64,000 nt of DNA from assembly GCA_038238015.1 (NCBI GenBank), contig JBBRYA010000004.1:36024-100023 (forward strand). Direction: 5' to 3'. The notes under the pieces were generated by a model. The model was not told the origin of the DNA. It did no database searches and saw only the letters and a program-made list of their open reading frames with translations. The stretch comes from DASQFQ01 sp038238015 (GTDB taxonomy: Bacteria > Actinomycetota > Thermoleophilia > Solirubrobacterales > Solirubrobacteraceae). Both the position numbers and the translations under genes were made by a program. Positions 52,821 through 61,195 of the stretch are shown piece after piece; within the stretch, counting starts at the first letter, position 1, and each line of letters begins with the position of its first letter.

Positions 52821-53800
52821 GACGCATCCATTCCCTGCTGGCCCTGCTCGTCGTCCTGTGCCTCGCCGCCGCCGGTTGTGGCAGCAGCAGCAACAGCTCG
52901 AGCTCGTCCAAGCCCGCTTCGGGCGGTGGCAGCTCGGCGTCGTCCAACCAGATCAAGAAGGTCGCCGGCGCGGAGTCCAAGCCGGTCATCACCATCGGCT
53001 CCAAGAACTTCACCGAGCAGTTCGTGCTCGGCGAGATCTACTCCCAGGCGCTCGAGGCCGCCGGCTTCAAGGTCAAGAAGCAGCTCAACCTCGGCTCCGA
53101 GCTGATCGCTCACAAGGCGCTGCAGGCCGGCAAGATCGACGCCTACCCGGAGTACACCGGCACCGCGCTGACCTCGTTCTTCAAGGTCAAGACCGCCGAC
53201 GTCCCGAAGGATCCCGAGAAGGCCTACGAGATGACCAAGGCGGGCTTCGCCAAGGAGAACATCACGGCGCTGCCCCACACCCCGTTCCAGAACACGTTCC
53301 GCCTGACGATGACCAAGGCGAACGCGACCAAGCTCGGCGTCAAGACCACGAGCGACCTCAAGGGCAAGGAGTCCAAGCTGTCGATCTCCGGCTTCCCGGA
53401 GTGCAAGCAGCGCGAGGACTGCCTGCTCGGCGTGGAGTCCACCTACGGCCTGAAGTTCGGCAAGTTCGTCGCCAGCGAGCAGAAGTACCAGGTGCTCGAC
53501 TCCGGTGACGCCGACGTCGTCTTCGGCTTCACCACCGACGGCGACCTGGCCGGCGGCAAGTACGTCACGCTCGCCGACGACAAGCAGTTCTTCCCGCCGT
53601 ACAACATCACGTTCGCGATCCGCAACTCGGCTCTGAAGAACATCGGGCCCGAGGGCCAGAAGGTCATCGAGGCGGTGCAGAAGCCGCTCACCGAGAAGGT
53701 GATGCAGGAGCTCAACGCCCGCGTCGACATCGACAAGCAGAAGCCGGAGGCGTCGGCCAAGGCCTACCTCCAGCAGGCGGGCTTCATCCCCAAGGGCTAG
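52817..53800 (+). CDS. Glycine betaine/choline-type substrate-binding lipoprotein
   Basis: A 327-residue lipoprotein: lipobox CLAAAGC, a serine-rich linker, then ITIGSKNFTEQFVLGEIYSQ and DAYPEYTGTALTSFF, hallmarks of OpuCC/OsmX-type quaternary-ammonium-binding proteins. A cysteine pair in ECKQREDC may form a disulfide. GTG 52817. Two hairpins follow the stop. Confidence 0.92.
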   Translation: MRRIHSLLALLVVLCLAAAGCGSSSNSSSSSKPASGGGSSASSNQIKKVAGAESKPVITIGSKNFTEQFVLGEIYSQALEAAGFKVKKQLNLGSELIAHKALQAGKIDAYPEYTGTALTSFFKVKTADVPKDPEKAYEMTKAGFAKENITALPHTPFQNTFRLTMTKANATKLGVKTTSDLKGKESKLSISGFPECKQREDCLLGVESTYGLKFGKFVASEQKYQVLDSGDADVVFGFTTDGDLAGGKYVTLADDKQFFPPYNITFAIRNSALKNIGPEGQKVIEAVQKPLTEKVMQELNARVDIDKQKPEASAKAYLQQAGFIPKG

Positions 53801-53813
53801 CCCTTCACCGTCG

Positions 53814-53856
53814 GCGGGATCCGGGGTGAGCCCGGATCCCGCTGCCGCGCAGCGGG
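53814..53856. terminator. Overlapping hairpins between convergent operons
   Basis: GCGGGATCCGGG (53814-53825) pairs perfectly with CCCGGATCCCGC (53831-53842) around 5 bases. CCCGCTG (53838-53844) pairs with CAGCGGG (53850-53856). The two share 53838-53842, so only one can form at a time. Probably a shared terminator for the importer operon and dut, although no T-run is present. Confidence 0.6.
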
Positions 53857-53870
53857 TTCGTGAAGTAGCG

Positions 53871-54299
53871 CTACCCCGTCGAGCCGAACCCGCCGGCGCC
53901 GCGCGCCGTGCCGGCGAGCTCGTCGACCTCGACCACCTCGGGCGCGGCGACCGCCGCGATCACGAGCTGCGCGATCCGGTCCCCGGAGCTCAGGGTGAAC
54001 GGCTCGGAAGGATCCGTGTTGAGCAGCAGCACCGCGATCTCGCCGCGGTAGCCGGCGTCGATCAGACCGGGCGCGTTGACGAGCGTCACGCCGTGGCGGG
54101 CGGCGAGGCCGGAGCGCGGGAGCACCCAGCCGGCGTGGCCCGCGGGCAGCTCGATGGCGATCCCGGTCCGCACCTTGGCCCGCTCGCCCGGGCCGACCGT
54201 CGCGCCCTCCAGGGCGCAGAGGTCATAGCCGGCGTCGTCGGGGTGCGCGCGGGCTGGAAGCCGCGCCGCCGGATCGAGCCGGCGGACGCGCAGCATCAT
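53871..54299 (-). CDS. dut: Deoxyuridine 5'-triphosphate nucleotidohydrolase
   Basis: A 142-residue trimeric dUTPase with its five motifs: DAGYDLCA, PRSGLA, GLIDAGYRGEI, RIAQLVI and GAGGFGSTG. It converts dUTP to dUMP and diphosphate. ATG 54299 overlaps the hflX stop; the neighbouring ATG at 54296 is equally possible. Confidence 0.95.
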   Translation of the reverse strand: MMLRVRRLDPAARLPARAHPDDAGYDLCALEGATVGPGERAKVRTGIAIELPAGHAGWVLPRSGLAARHGVTLVNAPGLIDAGYRGEIAVLLLNTDPSEPFTLSSGDRIAQLVIAAVAAPEVVEVDELAGTARGAGGFGSTG

Positions 54300-55627
54300 C
54301 CGCCGGGCTCGCTGCCGTTCGCCGTGGCGGCATAGCGGTCGAAGCGCTGGGCGACGACGGCGGGCAGCCGCGCGGAGATCCGCACGCCCTCGGCGGTGTC
54401 CTCACGCTCGAGGTCTCCGGCGACCTCGTGGAGCTCCGACAGCGTGCCGCCCTCCGAGAACGGCACGAGCAGCTCGACGTCGCGCAGCGAGCGCTCGAAC
54501 TCCGCGGCCACGCGCTCCCCGAGCTCATGCAGCCCTTCGCCGCTGACCCCGGAGACCAGCTGCGCCTCGGGATGGCGGAAGGCCAGCTCGCGGCGGCGGT
54601 CCTCGTCGAGCACGTCGGCCTTGTTGAGCACCAGCAGCCGCGGCGTGTCGCCGGTGCCGATCTCCTCGAGCACGTCCTCGACGGCGCGCGTCATCTCGAC
54701 CAGCTCCTCCTCGGGCTCGCTGGCGTCGGCGACGTGGAGGATGAGGTCGGCGATCTTGGTCTCCTCCAGCGTGGCAGCGAAGGCGTCCACGAGCTGGTGG
54801 GGAAGCTTGCGGATGAAGCCGACCGTGTCGGTGGCGAGGTAGGTCCGGCCCTGCAGCGTCCACGTGCGGGTGGTGGGGTCGAGCGTGTGAAAGAGGCGAT
54901 CGCGGACGCCGACCTCGGAGCCGGTGAGCGCGTTGAGCAGCGTCGACTTCCCGGCGTTGGTGTAGCCGGCGAGCGCGACGGTGGGCAGGTGCGCGCGCTC
55001 GCGCTCGGCGCGCTGGACGGCCCGGTTTGAGGCGACGTGCTCCAGGCGCCGGCGCAGCGCGGAGATGCGGTCGCGCGCGAGCCGGCGATCGGTCTCGATC
55101 TGGGTCTCGCCGGGGCCTCGCGTGCCGATGCCGCCCACGCCGCGCCCCGCCCCGAGGCGCTCGAGGTGCGTCCACAGCCCGCGCATGCGAGCCATGTTGT
55201 ACTCGAGCTGGGCGAGCTCGACCTGAAGCTTGCCCTCAGCGCTGTGGGCGTGGCCGGCGAAGATGTCGAGGATCACGGCGGTGCGGTCGATGACGGGCAC
55301 GCCGAGCGCCTCCTCGAGGTTGCGCTCCTGGCGCGGGCTCAGCTCGCCGTCGATCGCGACGAGGTTCGCGTCGGCCTGGCCCAGCAGCGCCTTGAGCTCC
55401 TCGGCCTTGCCCGGCCCGAGGTAGAGGTTGGGATGCGGCGACTCGCGGTGCTGGACGAGCTCGCCGACCACGGCGACGCCGGCGGTGCGCAGCAGCTCGC
55501 GCAGCTCGGAGAAGTCCTCGCCGGTGGGCGTCACGCCGGCGACGAACGCGCGCTGGCGCGCCCGCCCCGGCCGGGGCGGCGCGACGTAGCGCGACTCGCC
55601 CTGACGACCGTTGCGGCTTCGCTGCAC
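54296..55627 (-). CDS. hflX: GTPase HflX
   Basis: A 443-residue ribosome-associated GTPase: N-terminal HflX domain (LYLGPGKAEELKALL), G1 GYTNAGKSTLLNAL, G3 DTVGFIRKLP, G4 NKAD. HflX splits stalled or hibernating ribosomes. GTG 55627 has no Shine-Dalgarno site, but TACAAT lies 6 bases upstream, suggesting a leaderless message. dut overlaps its end. Confidence 0.94.
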   Translation of the reverse strand: MQRSRNGRQGESRYVAPPRPGRARQRAFVAGVTPTGEDFSELRELLRTAGVAVVGELVQHRESPHPNLYLGPGKAEELKALLGQADANLVAIDGELSPRQERNLEEALGVPVIDRTAVILDIFAGHAHSAEGKLQVELAQLEYNMARMRGLWTHLERLGAGRGVGGIGTRGPGETQIETDRRLARDRISALRRRLEHVASNRAVQRAERERAHLPTVALAGYTNAGKSTLLNALTGSEVGVRDRLFHTLDPTTRTWTLQGRTYLATDTVGFIRKLPHQLVDAFAATLEETKIADLILHVADASEPEEELVEMTRAVEDVLEEIGTGDTPRLLVLNKADVLDEDRRRELAFRHPEAQLVSGVSGEGLHELGERVAAEFERSLRDVELLVPFSEGGTLSELHEVAGDLEREDTAEGVRISARLPAVVAQRFDRYAATANGSEPGG

Positions 55628-55639
55628 CCCTCGATTGTA
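55628..55639 (-). promoter_or_regulatory. Putative -10 of leaderless hflX transcript
   Basis: On the minus strand TACAAT (55634-55639) is separated by 6 bases from GTG 55627. Close to the consensus -10. Confidence 0.45.
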
Positions 55640-55650
55640 GGCGCGACCGG

Positions 55651-56349
55651 TCAGGCGAGCCCGGAGCGCGCTGGAGGCGGCAGCGTCTCGTAGGAGTCGA
55701 GCAGCCCGGCGGTCGGGACCACGAGTACGCCCTCGGCGGGGTCGCCGAGCCAGGCGCCGAGGCCCGCCGAGAGCGCGTAGGCCGCGTAGGCGGCGGCCGC
55801 GGCGGCGAGCTCCTCCAGGGTGCGATGCCAGAGCCCGCCGTCGTCGTCGACGACGCCCTTGCGCCTGAGCGCGGAGATCCGCTGCTGGCCGCCCCACGGC
55901 GTGGCCTCCGGCGGGGCGCGGTGGCCGAGCAGGGCGCAGAACACGGCCTCGCAATCGGTCTCGAAGACGCGCCCGAACGGCAGGGCGGTCGCGTCGACCA
56001 GGCCGCTGAGCGCGCCGTTGACGCTCTGGGGCCGGTAGCGGCCGAGCTCGGAGAGGCCCTCGTAGAGCCCCTGCGCCGCGGCGATCGCGGTTGGGGACTG
56101 CTCGCCGCGTCCCGGCAGGCCGCGGCGCTGCAGCTCGGCGCGATCGGCTCCCACCCGCGACGGGGCGCCGATCCCCACGAGCGCCTCGCCGCGCCCGAAG
56201 CCGCAGACGGTGCGCACGACCTGCTCCACGCTGCCGGTGTCATAGAAGCTCGCCACGAGCTCCAGCCCGTCGGCGCCGCGGCGGCCGTGCAGCGTGCAGA
56301 GGCGCTGCCGGCCCGGGTCGGCCGAGACGTGGATGCCGCAGTAGCGCAT
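55651..56349 (-). CDS. DUF429-like predicted nuclease
   Basis: A 232-residue protein beginning MRYCGIHVSADPGRQRLCTL, with EALVGIGAPSRVGADRAE and RVFETDCEAVFCALLG later. These resemble the RNase H-fold DUF429 predicted nucleases, though the acidic residues are not as clear as usual. Function unknown. It lies 23 bases before hflX on the same strand and diverges from dapE. Confidence 0.6.
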   Translation of the reverse strand: MRYCGIHVSADPGRQRLCTLHGRRGADGLELVASFYDTGSVEQVVRTVCGFGRGEALVGIGAPSRVGADRAELQRRGLPGRGEQSPTAIAAAQGLYEGLSELGRYRPQSVNGALSGLVDATALPFGRVFETDCEAVFCALLGHRAPPEATPWGGQQRISALRRKGVVDDDGGLWHRTLEELAAAAAAYAAYALSAGLGAWLGDPAEGVLVVPTAGLLDSYETLPPPARSGLA

Positions 56350-56379
56350 GCGCCGTCCAATATGCCAAGGTGCGGGGAC

Positions 56380-57408
56380 ATGCCGCTGAGCGACGCCGAG
56401 CTGGGCGAGCGCCTGGCCGCCCGGACGCTCGAGCTCATCGACATCCCGTCGGAGTCGCGCGACGAGGCCGCGCTCGCCGACCACGTTCTCGGGCTGCTGC
56501 CCGGGGCGCGCGACCTCGGCGACACCTGCGTGCTCGCCGGCCCCGAGGCCGCGCCGGTCCTGCTCGGAGGCCACCTCGACACCGTGCCCGCCCAGGGCAA
56601 CCGCCCGGGTCGCGCGGACGCCGAGTGGGTGCACGGGCTCGGGGCCGCGGACATGAAGGGCGCGCTCGCGGTGATGATCGAGTTGGTGCTCGCCGGCGCC
56701 GCCTACGGCGCGCTGTTCTTCGGCCGCGAGGAGCTGCCGCTGGCCGACAGCGCGCTGACGCCGCTGCTCGCGCGCGAGCGCCTCGCCCCGGAGCTCGTCG
56801 TGATGATGGAGCCGACCGCCAACGAGCTCCACGCCGGCTGCCTGGGCAACGTCAACGCCGGCTGGCGCTTCCACGGGCGCTCGGGGCACTCCGCGCGGCC
56901 GTGGCTGGCCGACAACGCGATCGAGCGCGCCGCGCTCGGGATCAGTGCGCTCGCCGCGCACGACCCCGAGCCGCGCGACTTCGACGGCCTGCGCTTCGTC
57001 GAGGTGGCCACGGTGACCCGCATCGCCGGCGGCATCGCGACCAACGTCATCCCCGACAGGGTCGACTGCCGCGTCAACTACCGCTACGCCCCGGGGCGCG
57101 CGCCGCAGGAGGCCGAGGCGCGGCTGGCGGAGATGACCGCCGGCCACGGCGAGCTGCTGATCGAGTCCAACGCCCCCTCCGGCCCGGTCGCGGACGGGCC
57201 GCTGGTCGACGCGCTGGTCGCGGCGGGCGACCTCGCCGTGGCGCCCAAGCAGGCGTGGACCCCGGTGGCGGAGTTCGGCGCGGCGGGCCTCGCGGCGGTC
57301 AACTTCGGCCCGGGCGACCCGCCGCAGGCGCACACGCGCGCGGAGTCGATCGAGGTCTCGGCGCTCGTGCGCTGCTACCGGGTGCTGGAGGCCTTCGCGG
57401 CGCGATGA
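56380..57408 (+). CDS. dapE: Succinyl-diaminopimelate desuccinylase
   Basis: A 342-residue M20 metallopeptidase-family enzyme: GGHLDTVPAQGN, GLGAADMKGALAV, the glutamates in GREELPLADS, MEPTANELHAG, and HSARPW supply metal and catalytic residues. It removes succinate from N-succinyl-LL-diaminopimelate. ATG 56380 is chosen over ATG 56362 because it begins MPLSDAELGERL in family style. The stop overlaps dapC (ATGA). Confidence 0.88.
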   Translation: MPLSDAELGERLAARTLELIDIPSESRDEAALADHVLGLLPGARDLGDTCVLAGPEAAPVLLGGHLDTVPAQGNRPGRADAEWVHGLGAADMKGALAVMIELVLAGAAYGALFFGREELPLADSALTPLLARERLAPELVVMMEPTANELHAGCLGNVNAGWRFHGRSGHSARPWLADNAIERAALGISALAAHDPEPRDFDGLRFVEVATVTRIAGGIATNVIPDRVDCRVNYRYAPGRAPQEAEARLAEMTAGHGELLIESNAPSGPVADGPLVDALVAAGDLAVAPKQAWTPVAEFGAAGLAAVNFGPGDPPQAHTRAESIEVSALVRCYRVLEAFAAR

Positions 57409-58571
57409 GGGTCTCCCCCGTGCTCGCCGGGCTGCGCACCTACCCGTTCCTCCGGCTGACCGAGGCCAAGCGCGAGCTGCTCGCGCGCGGGGTCGAGGTC
57501 GTGGACTTCGGGATCGGCGAGCCGCGCGAGGACACCCCGGCGTTCATCCGCGAGGCGCTCGCGGCGGCGATCGAGCCGCGCTCGACCTACCCCGCGAGCG
57601 ACGGGCTGCCGGAGCTGCGCGCCGCGGTGGCGGCGTGGATCGGACGGCGCTACGGCGCCGAGCTGGATCCGGACACCGCGGTCCTGCCCACGATGGGCTC
57701 CAAGGAGGCGATCTTCCATCTCGCCCAGACGCTCGAGGGCGAGCTCGTCGCGGTCACCACGCCCGGCTATCCGGTCGCCGAGCGCGGTGCCGCGTTCGCG
57801 GGCAAGCAGGTGATCGAGCTGCCGCTGCGGGCACAGGACGACTTCCTGCCCGACCTCGGCGCCCTCGACGCCGAGACCTGGGCGCGCGTGGCGATCCTGT
57901 GGCTGAACTACCCGAACAACCCGACCGCGGCGACCGCGCCGCCCGAGCTCTACCAGCAGGCGGCGGCGCTCGCGCGCGAGCACGACTTCGTGCTGGCCTC
58001 CGACGAGGCCTACTCCGAGGTCTACTTCGGCTCCGAGGCGCCGGGCTCGGCGCTCGAGCTCGGGGACCTGACCAACGTCCTCGTCTTCAACACGCTCTCC
58101 AAGCGCTCCTCGATGCCGGGCTACCGCTCGGGCTTCGTCGCCGGCGACCCGGCGGTGATCGCCACCCTCAAGCGCTACCGCCCGAACGTCGGCGTCGCGC
58201 CCCAGGAGTTCATCCAGCGCGCCGCGGTGGCGGCCTGGAGCGACGAGGCCCACGTGGAGGCGGTGCGCGCGATCTACCGCGCCAAGCGCGACGTGCTGCG
58301 GCCCGTCTTCGAGGCCGGCGGCCTGCGCCACGCCGGCGGGGACGCGACGTTCTTCCTCTGGCTCGACGCCGGCGAGCGCGCGCAGCCGCTCGCCGCGGCG
58401 CTGCTCGAACGCGGCGTCGTCGTCGCGCCAGGTGCGTTCTTCGGGCCCGCCGGGGCGGGCTTCCTGCGCGTCGCGCTCGTTCCCACGCTCGAGGAGTGTC
58501 GCCGCGCCGCCGGCCTGCTCGCCTCAGTCGTTGGCGTGCAGGGCGGCGTTGAGGCCGGCCCAGCGGCCTGA
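57405..58571 (+). CDS. dapC: Succinyldiaminopimelate aminotransferase (DapC-like)
   Basis: A 388-residue class I aminotransferase: VVDFGIGEPREDTP, LWLNYPNNPTAATA, and PLP lysine in SKRSSMPGYRSGF. Coupled to dapE, so it most likely transaminates N-succinyl-2-amino-6-ketopimelate. The last 48 bases overlap the convergent dapD. Confidence 0.88.
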   Translation: MRVSPVLAGLRTYPFLRLTEAKRELLARGVEVVDFGIGEPREDTPAFIREALAAAIEPRSTYPASDGLPELRAAVAAWIGRRYGAELDPDTAVLPTMGSKEAIFHLAQTLEGELVAVTTPGYPVAERGAAFAGKQVIELPLRAQDDFLPDLGALDAETWARVAILWLNYPNNPTAATAPPELYQQAAALAREHDFVLASDEAYSEVYFGSEAPGSALELGDLTNVLVFNTLSKRSSMPGYRSGFVAGDPAVIATLKRYRPNVGVAPQEFIQRAAVAAWSDEAHVEAVRAIYRAKRDVLRPVFEAGGLRHAGGDATFFLWLDAGERAQPLAAALLERGVVVAPGAFFGPAGAGFLRVALVPTLEECRRAAGLLASVVGVQGGVEAGPAA

Positions 58572-59462
58572 GCGCGGCATCGCCTCGACCGCGCCCGACT
58601 GCGAGTTGCGGCGGAACACCAGCCCGTCGGCGCCGCTGAGCTCGAGCGCCTTGACCACCTCGCCGTCGGGCATCGTCACCCGCGTCCCTCCGGTCACGTA
58701 GAGCCCTGCCTCGACGATGCAGTCGTCGCCGAGCGAGATGCCGAGGCCGGCGTTGGCGCCGAGCAGGCAGCGCTCGCCGATCGAGATGACCGCGGTGCCC
58801 CCGCCCGAAAGCGTGCCCATGATCGACGCGCCGCCGCCGACGTCGGAGCCGTCGCCGACCACCACGCCGGCGCTGATGCGCCCCTCGACCATCGAGGCGC
58901 CGAGGGTCCCGGCGTTGAAGTTGACGAACCCCTCGTGCATGACCGTCGTGCCCTCGGCCAGATACGCGCCCAACCGCACGCGGTCCGCGTCGGCGATCCG
59001 CACGCCGGAGGGCACGACGTAGTCGGTCATGCGCGGGAACTTGTCCACCGACTGGACCCCGAGCGCGATGCCGTCCTCGCGGAAGCGGCGCTGCACCGCG
59101 GCCAGCGCCGCGGGGTCGACGGGCCCGTGACTCGTCCAGGCGACGTTCGGGAGCACGCCGAAGATGCCCTCCAGCGAGATCTCGTGCGGCCGGACCAGGC
59201 GATGGGAGAGCAGGTGCAGTCGCAGATAGGCGTCGTAGGCGTCCGTCGGCGCCGACTGCAGGTCGTCGAGCACGGTGACCACCTCGACCGTGCGGACCCC
59301 GCGGCGCGGGTCAGCCGCGCGTTCGGCGCCCTCGGTGGCGCCGGGGCCGGACGGCGCGTCCTCGAGGCCGAGCCGCGGCTCGGGGTACCAGGCGTCGAGG
59401 ACCCGCCGGTCGTCGGTGACGGTGGCCAGGCCGCTGCCCCAGGCTTCGCTCATCGCGGGCAT
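58524..59462 (-). CDS. dapD: Tetrahydrodipicolinate N-succinyltransferase
   Basis: A 312-residue protein of the actinobacterial DapD type. The C-terminal part is a left-handed beta-helix of hexapeptide repeats (GASMVEGRISAGVVVGDGSD, GGGASIMGTLSGGG), with NFNAGTLGASMVEG near the active site. It succinylates tetrahydrodipicolinate. ATG 59462 overlaps the dapF stop (TAATG); ATG 59453 is possible. Confidence 0.93.
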   Translation of the reverse strand: MPAMSEAWGSGLATVTDDRRVLDAWYPEPRLGLEDAPSGPGATEGAERAADPRRGVRTVEVVTVLDDLQSAPTDAYDAYLRLHLLSHRLVRPHEISLEGIFGVLPNVAWTSHGPVDPAALAAVQRRFREDGIALGVQSVDKFPRMTDYVVPSGVRIADADRVRLGAYLAEGTTVMHEGFVNFNAGTLGASMVEGRISAGVVVGDGSDVGGGASIMGTLSGGGTAVISIGERCLLGANAGLGISLGDDCIVEAGLYVTGGTRVTMPDGEVVKALELSGADGLVFRRNSQSGAVEAMPRSGRWAGLNAALHAND

Positions 59463-60256
59463 TAGAGCAACTCGCCCCCGAACACCGGCACGGCCCAGCC
59501 GGCGAGCTCGACTTGAAGCGCCTCGTCGACCGCCACCTCGAGCTCGCCGCCGTCCAGGTGGACGGTCACGGGGGAATCCCCGCCGCGCAGCACGTGCGCG
59601 ACCGCCGCGCCGCAGGCGCCCGTGCCCGACGCCGTGGTCTCCCCCACGCCGCGCTCGAAGATCCGCGCGCGGATCGCAGCGGGTGCGAGCTCGCGCCAGA
59701 ACGACACGTTCGTCCGGTTCGGGAACTGCTCGGCGCGCTCGATGCCGGGGCCGATCGCCGCCAGGTCGAGCCCCTCCAGCTCGGCCTCCCCGGCCACGCG
59801 GATCGCGCACTGCGGGTTGCCGATCGCCACGTGCTGGAAGCTCCATCCGGCCACCTCGCCGGTCCCGTCGGCCGGGCCCGAGGGGTATGCAGCAGAACGC
59901 AGCGAGGCGCGGCCCATGTCCATCCGGCAGGTGCGCTCACCGGTGATCGTGGCGCGGATCTCGCCGGCGACGGTCTGGATCGAGAACTGCGGCGCGTCGG
60001 TCCAGCCGCGCCGGCGCAGGTAGAGCAGCGCCTGGCGCGCGCCATTGCCCGACAGCTCGGCCTCGGAGCCGTCGGGGTTGAAGATCCGCAGGCGCGCGAC
60101 GAAGCCGCGCTCGTCGGGCGCGGTGAGCAGCAGGACGCCGTCGGCGCCGACGCCGTGGTGGCGGTCGCAGAGGCGCCGCACCTCCTCCGCGCCGATCTCG
60201 GCCCGCTCAAGGATCAGGTAGTCGTTGCCGAGCGCCTGCCATTTCTCGAACCTCAT
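59462..60256 (-). CDS. dapF: Diaminopimelate epimerase-like protein with Ser/Ser at the catalytic cysteines
   Basis: A 264-residue protein clearly of the DapF fold: KWQALGNDYLIL, DRHHGVGADGVLLL, IFNPDGSEAELSGNGAR, FPNRTNVSFW and ERGVGETTASGTGAC. In known DapF the catalytic residues are the Cys of QCGNGAR and of ACGSGAC; here they are S69 and S210, both TCG codons. C215 and others remain but at other positions. It lies between dapD and miaA with overlapping ends, so it is expressed in the DAP context, but normal Cys-Cys racemisation is not possible. Confidence 0.85.
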   Translation of the reverse strand: MRFEKWQALGNDYLILERAEIGAEEVRRLCDRHHGVGADGVLLLTAPDERGFVARLRIFNPDGSEAELSGNGARQALLYLRRRGWTDAPQFSIQTVAGEIRATITGERTCRMDMGRASLRSAAYPSGPADGTGEVAGWSFQHVAIGNPQCAIRVAGEAELEGLDLAAIGPGIERAEQFPNRTNVSFWRELAPAAIRARIFERGVGETTASGTGACGAAVAHVLRGGDSPVTVHLDGGELEVAVDEALQVELAGWAVPVFGGELL

Positions 60257-61173
60257 GGGCGCCGGATCATGCCGTGCAGCTCCGCCGCCACGTCGGCCGG
60301 GGCGCGGTGCGTGACGTCGATCAGCCGCACCCCTGGGAGTTTGCGCATCCAGGTGAGCTGGCGCCGGGCGTAGCGGCGGGTGCGCAGCGCCATCGCCTCG
60401 ACGTCGCCGCGCAGCAGCTCCTCGAAGCCCAGGGCCTTGCGGGCGGTGACCGAAGCGCCCGCCGCGTCGGCGGCACGGACCTCCTCGATCGCGCCGGCGG
60501 CCACGATCGCGGCGACACGCTCGTCGATGCGCTCGCGCAGCACGTCGCGCTCCATGGTCAGCCCGGCCAGCAGCGTCGGGTGGCGGGTGTCCCGCGTCCA
60601 CAACCGCGAGGGCGCGCCCGGCCCGGGCGGAGGTTGGGCCCCCGCGTCGAGCAGCTCCAGCGCCCGCGTCGCGCGCCGCCCGTCGGTGGGCGCGATGCCC
60701 GCCGCGACGGCCGGCGCGCGCTCGGCCAAGGCGGCGTGCACCGCGGCCGCGCCGCCGGAATCGAGCGCCGCCTGCCAGCGCGCCCGGTCTTCCAGGTCCG
60801 GCGGTGGGCGCAGGTCGAGCTCGGCGAGCGCGGCGCGCAGGTAGAGGCCGGTCCCGCCGACCACCAGCGGGCGCCGGCCGGCGGCGAGCAGCGCGTCGAT
60901 CTCGGCGTGGGCTCGCGCGGCGTAGGCCCCCGCGCTGAAGAGCTCGGTCACCGGCACGAAGCCGATCAGCCGGTGCTCGAGGCGAGATCGCTCGGCGGGT
61001 GCGGCCGCACCGGTGAGCAGCTCGAGCCCCGCATAAACCTGCAGGGCGTCGGCCGATACCGCGACCGGGTCCTCGCCGTCGGCGCGCAGCCGCTCTGCCA
61101 GCGCGACCGCGACCGCGGTCTTGCCGATCGCGGTCGGGCCGAACAGCGCGATCACGGCCGGGGTGGCGCTCAC
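60253..61173 (-). CDS. miaA: tRNA dimethylallyltransferase
   Basis: A 306-residue enzyme: GPTAIGKTAVAVALA (P loop), VSADALQVYAGLELLTGA and VVGGTGLYLRAALAEL are MiaA hallmarks. It adds a dimethylallyl group to A37 of tRNAs reading UNN codons. GTG 61173 is 7 bases after GATACT and has no Shine-Dalgarno site. dapF overlaps its end. Confidence 0.94.
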   Translation of the reverse strand: MSATPAVIALFGPTAIGKTAVAVALAERLRADGEDPVAVSADALQVYAGLELLTGAAAPAERSRLEHRLIGFVPVTELFSAGAYAARAHAEIDALLAAGRRPLVVGGTGLYLRAALAELDLRPPPDLEDRARWQAALDSGGAAAVHAALAERAPAVAAGIAPTDGRRATRALELLDAGAQPPPGPGAPSRLWTRDTRHPTLLAGLTMERDVLRERIDERVAAIVAAGAIEEVRAADAAGASVTARKALGFEELLRGDVEAMALRTRRYARRQLTWMRKLPGVRLIDVTHRAPADVAAELHGMIRRP

Positions 61174-61195
61174 ACTCGGGAGTATCGTCACGGCA
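61174..61195. promoter_or_regulatory. Putative bidirectional leaderless promoter
   Basis: Only 22 bases lie between two GTG starts. TATCGT (61183-61188) is 7 bases before GTG 61196. On the minus strand GATACT (61181-61186) is 7 bases before GTG 61173. The clearest symmetrical example in the window. Confidence 0.5.
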
